Source of the DNA: Macrostomum hystrix
Taxonomy: Eukaryota; Platyhelminthes; Macrostomidae
Assembly: GCA_950097015.1 (NCBI GenBank)
Contig: CATNEN010000029.1
Location: 7,479,501 to 7,543,500, forward strand
Direction: 5' to 3'
Length of the DNA stretch: 64,000 nucleotides
Position 1 is the stretch's first letter. The number at the start of each line of letters is the position of its first letter. Position numbers and translations under genes: made by a program. Of the stretch, positions 24,445-35,950 are shown one piece after another. The notes beneath the pieces are model-generated. The model did not search any database. It was not told the origin of the DNA and saw only the letters and a program-made list of their open reading frames with translations.

Positions 24445-27400
24445 CCAGTGACTCAGGACACTACATCCAGACCAATGACTCAGGACACTACATCCAGACC
24501 AGTGACTCAGGACACTACATCCAGACCAGTGACTCAGGACACTACATCCAGACCAGTGACTCAGGACACTACATCCAGATCCATGACTCAGGACACTACA
24601 TCCAGACCAGTGACTCAGGACACTACATCCAGACCAGTGACTCAGGACACTACATCCAGACCAATGACTCAGGACACTACATCCAGACCAATGACTCAGG
24701 ACACTACATCCAGACCAGTGACTCAGGACACTACATCCAGACCAGTGACTCAGGACACTACATCCAGACCAAGTGACTCAGGACACTACATCCAGACCAG
24801 TGACTCAGGACACTACATCCAGACCAGTGACTCAGGACACTACATCCAGACCAATGACTCAGGACACTATATCCAGACCAGTGACTCAGGACACTACATC
24901 CAGATCAAGTGACTCAGGACACTACATCCAGACCAGTGACTCAGGACACTACATCCAGACCAATGACTCAGGACACTACATCCAGACCAGTGACTCAGGA
25001 CACTACATCCAGACCAGTGACTCAGGACACTACATCCAGACCAGTGACTCAGGACACTACATCCAGACCAGTGACTCAGGACACTACATCCAGACCAATG
25101 ACTCAGGACACTACATCCAGACCAGTGACTCAGGACACTACATCCAGACCAATGACTCAGGACACTACATCCAGACCAATGACTCAGGACACTACATCCA
25201 GACCAATGACTCAGGACACTACATCCAGACCAATGACTCAGGACACTACATCCAGACCAGTGACTCAGGACACTACATCCAGACCAATGACTCAGGACAC
25301 TACATCCAGACCAATGACTCAGGACACTACATCCAGACCAGTGACTCAGGACACTACATCCAGACCAATGACTCAGGACACTACATCCAGACCAGTGACT
25401 CAACCAATGATTCAAGACACTACATCCAGACCAATGACTCAGGACACTACATCCAGACCAGTGATTCAAGACACAACATCCAGACCAATGACTCAGGACA
25501 CTACATCCAGACCAATGACTCAGGACACTACATCCAGACCAATGACTCAGGACACTACATCCAGACCAGTGACTCAGGACACTACATCCAGACCAGTGAT
25601 TCGGGACACTACATCCAGACCAATGACTCAGGACACTACATCCAGACCAGTGACTCAGGACACTACATCCAGATCAATGACTCAGGACACTACATCCAGA
25701 CCAGTGACTCAGGACACTACATCCAGACCAATGACTCAGGACACTACATCCAGACCAATGACTCAGGACACTACATCCAGACCAGTGACTCAGGACACTA
25801 CATCCAGACCAGTGACTCAGGACACTACATCCAGACCAGTGACTCAGGACACTACATCCAGATCAATGACTCAGGACACTACATCCAGACCAGTGACTCA
25901 AGACACTACATCCAGATCAATGACTCAGGACACTACATCCAGACCAATGACTCAGGACACTACATCCAGACCAATGACTCAAACCGCAGCAGCCAGACCA
26001 ATGACTCAAACCGCAGCAGCCAGACCAATGACTCAAACCACAGCAGCCAGACCAAATGACTCAAACTGCAGCAGCCAGACCAATGACTCAAACCACAGCA
26101 GCCAGACCAATGACTCAGGACACTACATCCAGACCAGTGACTCAGGACACTACATCCAGACCAATGACTTAAACCACAGCAGCCAGACCAAATGACTCAA
26201 ACCGCAGCAGCCAGACCAATGACTCAAACCACAGCAGCCAGACCAATGACTCAGGACACTACATCCAGACCAATGACTCAGGACACTACATCCAGATCAA
26301 TGACTCAGGACACTACATCCAGACCAGTGACTCAGGACACTACATCCAGACCAGTGACTCAGGACACTACATCCAGACCAATGACTCAGGACACTACATC
26401 CAGACCAGTGCCTCAGGACACTACATCCAGACCAGTGACTCAGGACACTACATCCAGACCAGTGACTCAGGACACTACATCCAGACCAATGACTCAGGAC
26501 ACTACATCCAGATCAATGACTCAGGACACTACATCCAGACCAATGATTCAAGACACTACATCCAGACCAATGACTCAGGACACTACATCCAGACCAATGA
26601 CTCAGGACACTACATCCAGACCAGTGATTCAAGACACAACATCCAGACCAATGACTCAGGACACTACATCCAGACCAATGACTCAGGACACTACATCCAG
26701 ACCAATGACTCAGGACACTACATCCAGACCAGTGACTCAGGACACTACATCCAGACCAGTGATTCGGGACACTACATCCAGACCAGTGACTCAGGACACT
26801 ACATCCAGACCAATGACTCAGGACACTACATCCAGACCAATGACTCAGGACACTACATCCAGACCAATGACTCAGGACACTACATCCAGACCAATGACTC
26901 AGGACACTAAATCCAGACCAGTGACTCAGGACACTACATCCAGACCAGTGACTCAGGACACTACATCCAGACCAGTGACTCAGGACACTACATCCAGATC
27001 AATGACTCAGGACACTACATCCAGACCAGTGACTCAGGACACTACATCCAGACCAATGACTCAGGACACTACATCCAGACCAGTGACTCAGGACACTACA
27101 TCCAGACCAGTGACTCAGGACACTACATCCAGACCAATGACTCAGGACACTACATCCAGACCAGTGACTCAGGACACTACATCCAGACCAGTGACTCAGG
27201 ACACTACATCCAGACCAGTGACTCAGGACACTACATCCAGACCAATGATTCAAGACACTACATCCAGACCAATGACTCAAGACACTACATCCAGACCAGT
27301 GACTCAGGACACTACATCCAGACCAGTGATTCAAGACACAACATCCAGACCAATGACTCAGGACACTACATCCAGACCAATGACTCAGGACACTACATCC

Positions 27401-28035
27401 AGACCAGTGACTCAGGACACTACATCCAGACCAATGACTCAGGACACTACATCCAGACCAGTGACTCAGGACACTACATCCAGACCAGTGACTCAGGACA
27501 CTACATCCAGACCAGTGACTCAGGACACTACATCCAGATCAATGACTCAGGACACTACATCCAGACCAGTGACTCAAGACACTACATCCAGATCAATGAC
27601 TCAGGACACTACATCCAGACCAATGACTCAGGACACTACATCCAGACCAGTGATTCAAGACACAACATCCAGACCAATGACTCAGGACACTACATCCAGA
27701 CCAATGACTCAGGACACTACATCCAGACCAATGACTCAAACCGCAGCAGCCAGACCAATGACTCAAACCGCAGCAGCCAGACCAATGACTCAAACCACAG
27801 CAGCCAGACCAAATGACTCAAACTGCAGCAGCCAGACCAATGACTCAAACCACAGCAGCCAGACCAATGACTCAAACCACAGCAGCCAGACCAGTGACTC
27901 AGGACACTACATCCAGACCAATGACTTAAACCACAGCAGCCAGACCAAATGACTCAAACCGCAGCAGCCAGACCAATGACTCAAACCACAGCAGCCAGAC
28001 CAATGACTCAAACCACAGCAGCCAGACCAATGACC
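24445..28035. repeat. 27-bp minisatellite in the eif4h intron, rich in TGACTCA
   Basis: About 130 tandem copies of a 27-bp unit, AGTGACTCAGGACACTACAT plus CCAGACC. A second unit type replaces the middle with AACCGCAGCAGC. Both types keep TGACTCA and CCAGACC. The second type clusters at about 25975-26250 and 27730-28030, and the flanking pattern is repeated, so the field holds two higher-order blocks of about 1.76 kb. The unit length is a multiple of three without stops, which yields overlapping open frames of 428 to 586 codons on the plus strand and others on the minus strand. None is called as a gene. Confidence 0.96.
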
Positions 28036-28069
28036 AATAGCTCTGCACCAAAATCAAGGAGCTGCTCAC

Positions 28070-28312
28070 AGCGCTATTGAGCTCGAGTGCTCTCCTCATG
28101 GAATCGGTATCCTCGAACTCCACATAGGCGAATCCCCTGAAGGTGTCAGTCTCACGGTCGCAAACCATCCGAATGCTGCGTATCTTGCAGCTGCTGAAAA
28201 TGTGCTCAACGTCTCCCTGGATTGAGTCTCTAGGCAGATTGCCAATAAACACGGTGGTCTGTGGCTCCACCTGGTTGATTTGTGAGCCTGCTCCACGGGA
28301 AACCCTATGCAA
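28070..28312 (-). CDS. eif4h: eIF4H, RRM exon
   Basis: Encodes most of an RRM: TTVFIGNLPRDSIQGDVEHI (RNP2), then IRSIRMVCDRETDTFRGFAYVEFED (RNP1 is RGFAYVEF), ending in RRALELNSA at a GTGAGC donor (exon end 28070, phase 0). The sequence follows eIF4H closely, including the Gln-Gly-Asp after RNP2. eIF4H helps the eIF4A helicase unwind mRNA 5' leaders in the cytoplasm. The upstream exon boundary is uncertain: there is no ATG in this frame, so the start codon must lie in an exon I could not identify. The upper coordinate is approximate. Confidence 0.85.
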
Positions 28313-28329
28313 TGATGCTTGAGCAAATT

Positions 28330-30440
28330 ATTTTAATGTTTAAGTATGCTTTACCTGTTTTAAAAGCAGAGATTTTAAAATTTAGTGAGAACTTATATGG
28401 AAATTAATTTTTTAAAATATTGTTTGATTTTTGTGCAGTTAGGTTGAAGTTTTTTACTTAAAAATTACTTTTAAAAATCTAGATGACAACATAATAAATT
28501 ATCTTAGTTACTGAATATACAAAAAATTGACTTACATATCTTTGAATCTAGCTAGATTGGGTTGTTAAATATAATTGCACTTCGATGAAAAACAGCTCTA
28601 AAAGACTTCTGAAAGTGAAAGAGGGACATGACAATATATAAGCATGCGTAATATAGCATTTAAACTAGGTGCAAGTCACTTGTGAACTTACTAATGAAAG
28701 AATACTTCTAGTACATTTTTGTTGTTTTATATACATATGCTGTCTTAGCTCCAATGCTAGTTAATCAAGACCAGTAGTATAGCCCAACAAGAAATGAAAC
28801 ATTAAAAAAACAAGAAAAATGATTTTGTGATAATAACCAAAACAATAAAGCAAAGATAATTTAAATATGTGATTGAATATACTAAGATATATTAATGTCT
28901 TAGTATATAAATACTCTATAAGCTCTTTCTGTACAGAGCATCATAGAATTGCTAAATACCAACAAGACTAATGTTTGACTAAAACAACACAATTGCAATA
29001 AAGCTAAGGCATATACAAGTTCATAATGAAAAGGGGGTCCTAAAATATTAGTGGCCTAATATTACGATAATACTTATGTATTGTTGACTGACATATGATA
29101 TACAAATTTGTACATTATTAGCTGCAAAAATATTTGTTAAAATGATATAGACTATATACTATAGAGAATAGCCACTTATTTAAGTGAATTAAGTTAACTA
29201 ATTTAAGTTTTTCGTTTACAATTGAAAAACTGAAATTTGTGGAAAAATATGGTAAGAATAAGTTTAAAGGCTGAAAGATTAAATATAACTAACGTTTTAT
29301 TTTAAAACAATAAAAGACACTTTAAAAGTCACTTTAGTTTAAATTAACATATATGACAGTATGGAATACACAGTTTAGAAGAGAATTGAGAACACTAGGA
29401 ATTGTAAGCCTACAAGAAAAAAATATTTATGAACTTATCATTTTACAAACCCGTCGAATTTCTAACCAAAAATAGTTCAAATTAGTGCCCGTAATGTTTC
29501 CGTAAGTTAAGTCGTTTAAAACGAGTTTATTTGGCTACAGTGGTTAATCAACGCATTTTGCTGAAATATGTAACTACTGGAAACTTAAACTTCTGGTTCC
29601 TTTGAACATTGGCTTTCAGTCAATTAAACAACTGGCTTTATATTTCGCCATTGCGACGAAACTTATCGAACGATACAAAATGCAAAATAATATGCGTAAT
29701 AAACTCGATTAAGACCTGAGCTTCGCTCTGAACCATAGCAAATATGTTCATGCCAATTAGAAAATAATGATTTCATTTAGCAAGCGTTTCCCAACAAGTC
29801 ACTAGACAACATGCCGATCCTGAAAACTGCAGCACTGCCAGTCAGCTGTACCCTAGCTAGGCCTGCGCCGTAGCGTATATTTTTGTACCCGGGTCGATCA
29901 GACAAAATTTATAGACGACTTATAAGCACCTATACTCTCGGAAATTAACTATAACTATAGTCAGCTATATCTTCGACAAGCATAAAATACGTTTACCTCC
30001 ATGCACGTGTCATCGAAAAACGGCTAAATGTGTTTGTACAAAGCACCGAAACAGCACGATCTGCACGTTTTCTGATTGCCTGTGACGCTGTGCAATACCT
30101 AAAATGCTTAAGAGCATATACAGTGCCAATTTGCAAAGAAAACACTCGTGCAGCACTGCACTAGTAAAAACTTAGTGAAGAAAATCAAGATGCTGCGGCA
30201 AGGCCTGCGAACGGGTATTTACTGTTTGTATTGGACTTGACATAGGATTGACACAGGCTGTTTGCTTAAGTCTCTGACAATACTCATTTCTAAGAAAATA
30301 TTTAATGAGACAAAAACTTGCGCAAACAAAAGACTACTCCGCTACTAAAAACTATATAACTAAGCACATAAGGGTCTCAAGCCTCACGAAGAAGCTACCA
30401 ATAGATTTAGCTTAAGAATAAGAAAGCAAACCAGCTTAGG
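28330..30440. other. AT-rich intergenic DNA
   Basis: No gene supported. It probably holds the 5' end of eif4h on the minus strand and promoter sequence for the vWA gene on the plus strand, but I can place neither. Confidence 0.4.
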
Positions 30441-30669
30441 TTATGACTCGATTCTTATGTATTTGTTTGCTTCTTTTTGTTGCTGCCAGCGTTAGTGCAT
30501 CAGCTTGTGGTAAGTTGTGCTCGGAAGTAAAGCAAAAAATTGTAGCATAGATGTAGAAAATTTAAGCTTGTTGATTCCAGACTGCCCGTCCGGCTACAGA
30601 AAGGTAATAAATAAGAAATATGTATGCAGCCCCAAGTGCAGCATTGCACAACGTCGCGGCTCCCTGGCG

Positions 30670-31119
30670 TTCACCATCGACGATACGGGCTCCATGTGGC
30701 GCGAGATCAATGCGGTCAAGGCCAACATCGCTCGAATCGTTCGAGCGAACCGACGATTCAAGGACTACGTCATTGGTACATTCAACGATCCCTACAGACG
30801 CAATGTCATCAGGTCTCGGTCGGCATCCACCATCCTCAGCTTTCTCAGGCGGGTGAGGGCCTCTCGAGGTGGCGACTGTCCCGAGTTTGCAATGCGCGGC
30901 ATTCCTCGACGCTGCCAGGCTGGCCTAAGCCACGCTCGGTGCTCTTCGTGGTGACAGACGCCTCCGCCAAGGACGCCGCACTTAAGCACGCCGTTGCTCG
31001 GTACCTGCGCTCCAAGAAAATTCGTCTGTTTGCCGTCAAGGTGGGTGGAATGTGCGGCAGGCATTACCGAAGGGAGTTCGAAGTTCCTAGCCAAGCAGAC
31101 CGGAGGCCGGGTGCTGCAG
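30670..31119 (+). repeat. 450-bp near-identical vWA tract, copy 1
   Basis: From TTCACCATCGACG to GGGTGCTGCAG this segment matches 31748-32196 base for base in my comparison, apart from one extra T near 30925 (GGCCTAAGCC against GGCCAAGCC). The coding sequence on both sides is clearly diverged. Confidence 0.9.
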
Positions 31120-31747
31120 TTTAGACGCCGAACGAACTTCCGTTATGTAAGTGCATGTGTCAGTTCTTCACTAATTCTCGATTGTCAAACATTTTTCATC
31201 CAAATATAATCAACAATCGAAATTGCCTCGATTTCATTGTTTTGCAGCTGATGCAATTTATAAAGAAAGCAGTTCATGGTGAAGTAGCCTTTAACTCCCT
31301 GCCGAGCAGTGGAGCAAAGTTGCGTCGACTAAAGCCAGGTAAAAAAGCTGGCAGAATCTATGCCAGTGTACGGTCTAACCTTAGCGTGGAGCTCAAAATA
31401 CGAATCCAATTAGGTGGTTCAGTTTAAAGCGGAGAAGAAATAATTTGGTCATAGGAACTTAAGAATAGTTTAAAGCAACAGTCAAATGTTTTGTTATTTC
31501 AGGCTGCTGCAAGTGGAAATTTACAACGAAATGCGTTAAAGAAGAACCGCCAAAAGGTGAGTTCAGCCAAAAGTACACGTCGAACTTTTTACGTGAACGA
31601 CTGAGACATGCAGACAGGAATACCACAAAAAATCCGACAGGGTGTCCAGCGGACCACTACAAGCTGGAAGAATCAATTCGCGAATGCAAATGCCGCAATG
31701 GAACCGACCAGATAAAACCACCACTGCGCGACGTAGGCTCCCTAGCT

Positions 31748-32196
31748 TTCACCATCGACGATACGGGCTCCATGTGGCGCGAGATCAATGCGGTCAAGGC
31801 CAACATCGCTCGAATCGTTCGAGCGAACCGACGATTCAAGGACTACGTCATTGGTACATTCAACGATCCCTACAGACGCAATGTCATCAGGTCTCGGTCG
31901 GCATCCACCATCCTCAGCTTTCTCAGGCGGGTGAGGGCCTCTCGAGGTGGCGACTGTCCCGAGTTTGCAATGCGCGGCATTCCTCGACGCTGCCAGGCTG
32001 GCCAAGCCACGCTCGGTGCTCTTCGTGGTGACAGACGCCTCCGCCAAGGACGCCGCACTTAAGCACGCCGTTGCTCGGTACCTGCGCTCCAAGAAAATTC
32101 GTCTGTTTGCCGTCAAGGTGGGTGGAATGTGCGGCAGGCATTACCGAAGGGAGTTCGAAGTTCCTAGCCAAGCAGACCGGAGGCCGGGTGCTGCAG
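31748..32196 (+). repeat. 449-bp near-identical vWA tract, copy 2
   Basis: Partner of 30670-31119. It lies in the second vWA exon (acceptor before 31632; donor GTGAGT after CTTCCGAAAT near 32223). It carries the same two +1 frame breaks as copy 1 but not the extra T. Confidence 0.9.
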
Positions 32197-32599
32197 CTGC
32201 GTAATAGGAACAACTTCCGAAATGTGAGTCGACGAAGCGAAAAATCACATTGTTCTCAAACGTGAAAAATCACGTAGAAACTGAATCCTGAGCATGAATA
32301 ATTACAGGTGCTGAGCTTCATCGGGCATGCGTCCAAGGGCGAAGCGAGCTTTACTTCGATTCCGTCAAGTGAGATGAAACTTAGAAAGCCTTGGAAAGCC
32401 AGGTAAGCTCGAACGCATTGTATTAGTAATCGAGCCACAGTAAAATCAAGTAATCTGAATTAAACTGTTCTTGAAATGTTCTAAATTCTTCTAGATTGCA
32501 TCTGCAAGCTCAAGACAAATGTGCGATGCGTCACCCGATGCCCTGATGGATACGAACGCAGTTGATGATACCTGCGTGAAGCCGCGCTAGAACTTCGTA

Positions 32600-34300
32600 A
32601 ATAAATAGCTCCATCATAGAGCTAATTGAAAAAAGTAATTCTACTAATTGATATCTTTACTTGTAAAACTATTTTCTTATCTAAAGTCTACTAAATCAAA
32701 GCTTGTTTTATATAAGCGGAAACCGACCAGAAATACAAGATCCAAGCTGCAAAATTTATAAATGTACTCCATTTAAGTACAAATAAACTTTTAATTTCTA
32801 TACGAAATAAATTGAAAAACTAATTTGACTTCAATTATTTAGAAAAAGAACGGTGTCAAAAGAACCGATGCAAGCGACTGTATGATTATGAACTGCTTTT
32901 ATTCAATTTTCGTAGCGGATTAGTAGTAACTCAAGAACATTCGCCGCAGAATTAACAGATATGGAACATCGGGAATGGAGGTCTCTAGGCTCATATAATG
33001 AAACTTAGATTACAGCTTGACATAAGAATATGTCTCTACAAGCCAATATTTCCTAACACGGTAGTAATTGCAGATCAAGTACCACGCCCTAGACACTAGA
33101 GTACAATAAATAAAAACAAACCAAGTGAAAGTCGAATGGTATGGAAGTAGAACATGTATCTGATACTGAATTTAACAGTGTCTTTTTACTAGAAAGAATG
33201 GCTCAATTTGCGGGCATACCCAAAAGTTGCCAATAGTGTTAATCGATTATTACATGCCTTGACTAGCAATGTCAAATAATTACACATACTTCTGTTACTA
33301 AATCACTAACAACGCACGCAAGCCATCTGAAGTTATTAAAAATCTGAAGATCTTTTTAAACAAAAATTGTACACAAGCAATACAAAACTAAGCTGAATAA
33401 TATGAGGAATAGGCACCGCTACACAGTGCACAAGCTATTTCGCCTGTTGGTGCAGATGCCGATGTTTTAAATTGTTATTCGACTTGCACAAAAATATTTT
33501 TGCTAATAAACGAAGGACTTTAGCATGTTGACAAATAAATCAATCGCTTTCTGACAATCTGCGAGGCCGTGAAATTTGAACAGATTAAGCATACAGATGT
33601 AAAGACAAACTTAGTCAATGAGGATGAATTTAGGCAATAAAAAAAGCAAGACACTTTTATAAAGACAAAAATGCAATCAAAAAGGAGTGGTGTCGGAATT
33701 CAGATTTTCTACTGTGCGCGCTGAACGAGGAGGAAACTAAGGGGGAATCTTGTTATGCTGGCTTATTGAGGCCACCAGCAGGCATCCGTTTAAGTAATGG
33801 AAGCAGGACTTATAGGGGCGAGTGTAGGTGACAAACAAATGCAAAAAGCACCGCAGATATAGTCTTACTTTGGGTGCAGTCCTTCGGAGTTTCGGACTAA
33901 AACAGTTTCATTTTGTTGGATTTTTTCAACAACACGCGAGAGAGACTAAAATATGTTTTTAAACAACCTTTACTTCGCATATAGGCATCTTGTTTTGCAG
34001 GAAACTAAAAATAAGTAAAATTTTACAGACAAGAGGACGCACTTACTTACATACAAGATTTCCCAGATGCTACCACACTTCTAAAGGCTTGAATGTCTAT
34101 AAATCTGGAAATTGAAAATAAACTAGAGTGGCATTTCGTACTACACTCCTTCTAACTCTGATCAGAAGTCGTCAGAACTGCTACTGCTGCTGGACATAGA
34201 CGCGAAGTCTTCATTATCTTCAAGATCGGACAGTAACGACGAGGCAACGGTACCTGGCTCCCGCACCAACGCGACCGCCGCGAGATTTCTTAGCTGGCCG
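32600..34300. other. AT-rich intergenic DNA
   Basis: No gene, RNA or array recognised. It is the 3' flank of both the vWA gene (plus) and the TBP-like gene (minus). Confidence 0.45.
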
Positions 34301-34304
34301 ACCG

Positions 34305-35308
34305 TCAGCCAGTAAGCAGACGAAGCACCTGGCGATCCTCTTCGCCGAGATTCAGGTCAGCAAAAGGGTCGTCCGAATGCTGCTGACGTCGGCGACGCTT
34401 AGCCAAGGCGCTGCCTTCGCCCATCGACGACGAACCGGCGCCAATCGAAGCAACAACGCCAGAGACGCCGACCCCACCGCTGCTAGCCGCAACTCGACGG
34501 CGCTTTGCCGACGGACGGCCAATGGCACTGGGGCCGCCGACAGCGCGTGGCATAGTAGCCGACGCCGGTGCTGGCGCCACTCGGCCGCGAAAAGAAGCGA
34601 GATAATCGCGACGCTCCACCTCGCTCTTGTCAGTGCTTTTATGACGCCAGCAGATTGGATAGAGCCGCACCACGGCCTGGTCAATGCTGCGCGTGCAAGG
34701 CCCGGTGAAAACAACGCTGCCAGTGGCGAACACTTTGGCCAATACACGGATGTCTTTGAAGCGCAGGTTGAGGGCAGGATGAATCTCAGGCTCGTACTCG
34801 GCCATTTGCGGCAATTCGTCAGCAATTCCGGGCAGTTTAACTAGGAATGGCAGCTCGCAGGTGGCGTGCACGTTGGTGATGCGAAAATTTGAAAACTTGC
34901 AGGGGAAGCCGAGTTTTTGAATGCGTCTAGCGATGCGCCGGGCGCCGCGACGAGATTCTAACTCACTGGCACTGCCGGCTACAAAGATTTTGCCACTGGA
35001 ACGAATACTCGCAACAGCAGTAGGGCTTCCGTAGGCGCATTGTGACCATGTAGTTCTCCGGCCTGTACTCAACATTCAAACCAGTCTAAGGCAATCTTCT
35101 TCAGGTTCAGGTGGCACTGTGTTGAGAAACAACTGACAACATTGTGCAGAGTAACTGTGATGTCTCGAGTGATGGAGCTGCCACCGCTGCCTCCATTGCT
35201 ATTGTCGCCAGCTGAAGTCGCTCCTTCTTGATTTTCTTTATGCGGCTGCTGCTGATTTTGTGCTTGCGGAGGCAGTCCTGCACTCCTGTCGTATAAGGTT
35301 GATGACAT
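34305..35308 (-). CDS. tbpl1: TBP-like factor (TLF/TRF2 type), two +1 frame breaks
   Basis: A core-promoter-recognition factor related to TATA-binding protein; TLF/TRF2 proteins bind TFIIA but not classical TATA boxes. ATG at 35308 lies 6 nt after a TTTTTGCAG acceptor. A Gln/Asn/Gly-rich lead precedes repeat 1: DITVTLHNVVSCFSTQCHLN. After a +1 shift near 35086 the frame reads NVEYRPENYMVTMRLRKP, and after a second +1 shift near 35022 TAVASIRSSGKIFVAG, then RIQKLGFPCKFSNFRITNVH. Repeat 2 contains MAEYEPEIHPALNLRF and LAKVFATGSVVFTGP. Spacing and wording match TLF better than canonical TBP. The C-terminal tail is unusually long, basic and Ser/Gly-rich (KRRRVA, AKRRRRQQ), stopping at 34305. The rest is intact, so sequencing errors are as likely as decay. 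Confidence 0.8.
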
Positions 35309-35329
35309 GTATAGCTGCAAAAATAATTT

Positions 35330-35940
35330 CATTTATAAATTATTTACTGACTGTGCATAAAGCATGCTGTACCCAAAGCAACCCTAATGAGGTTATTCAT
35401 TATCTGCCGGTTTTTCTATTTTCTTGCAACAAAGAAAACTTTTAATACACTGCTATCTATTTCGTAAATATTCTTATAGTACTTTTTACATTAAATTTTT
35501 TTTGTATTGCCATCATTGCAAAATTCTATGCACAATTGTGACTTCTGTGGCCTGTGAATATGCGAGAGGATGTTGAAGGTATTACTAGTAAACGAAGAAT
35601 AATAAATTTGTATGTTATGTAAACGATTTTTAGGAATTTTGGGCAATTTAGAACTTGCCTGTGCTTCAAGTAGTTAGTTTCGAAAACGAAATACTTAGAA
35701 TTTAAAATTGCATTGTAGTGTATGCAATGGACCAAGCATGGTCACTGTGCCCCTAAGTCCATGTACGCATAGGGGCGCTAAAAAATTTTGTCGTTTGACC
35801 ATAGCACATGATATTCTCATTGAATTTTTTCTCATAGTACGAGTTTCTCATACTCGTATATGGAATGTCTATGGCACACTTTCACCTTTGCATGTTTATC
35901 TAAAGGGATTTTTAGGCACAATTCAAAACACTCCCTGGAT
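35330..35940. other. Intergenic DNA before the mariner remnant
   Basis: No gene. It includes a short hairpin at about 35838-35858 (TACGAG ... CTCGTA). The left end of the mariner element must lie here, but I do not see its terminal inverted repeat. Confidence 0.35.
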
Positions 35941-35950
35941 TTTCAGCAAA

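Larger units (their letters stand above)
30443..32590 (+). pseudogene. Secreted double vWA-domain protein, frame-broken
   Basis: ATG at 30443 opens a signal peptide (MTRFLCICLLLFVAASVSAS) ending at a GTAAGT donor (30510). Exon 2 (from 30581) has CPSGYRK and a vWA domain: FTIDDTGSM (MIDAS motif), then RASRGGDCPEFAMRG, then in a shifted frame SVLFVVTDAS. The GGDCPE and DDTGSM motifs are hemicentin-like. Further exons (31248 onward, about 31510-31558, from 31632, 32308 onward, 32496 onward) give a beta-rich tail, a CCKWKFTTKC linker, a second CP...vWA module and a final Cys-rich piece ending at 32590. Splice sites mostly agree in phase, so this is one gene. The frame is broken by single-base insertions at about 30901, 30925, 31083, 31979, 32160, 32391 and 32560. 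It is either a recent pseudogene or a gene with consensus errors; the function, probably extracellular adhesion, is inferred. Confidence 0.65.

Noticed and set aside
24448-27952. Very long open frames (up to 586 codons) reading TQDTTSRPM or SDSGHYIQT
   Set aside because: They lie wholly in the 27-bp array, which is open in several frames on both strands because the unit is a multiple of three without stops. The array is inside an intron of a gene on the other strand.
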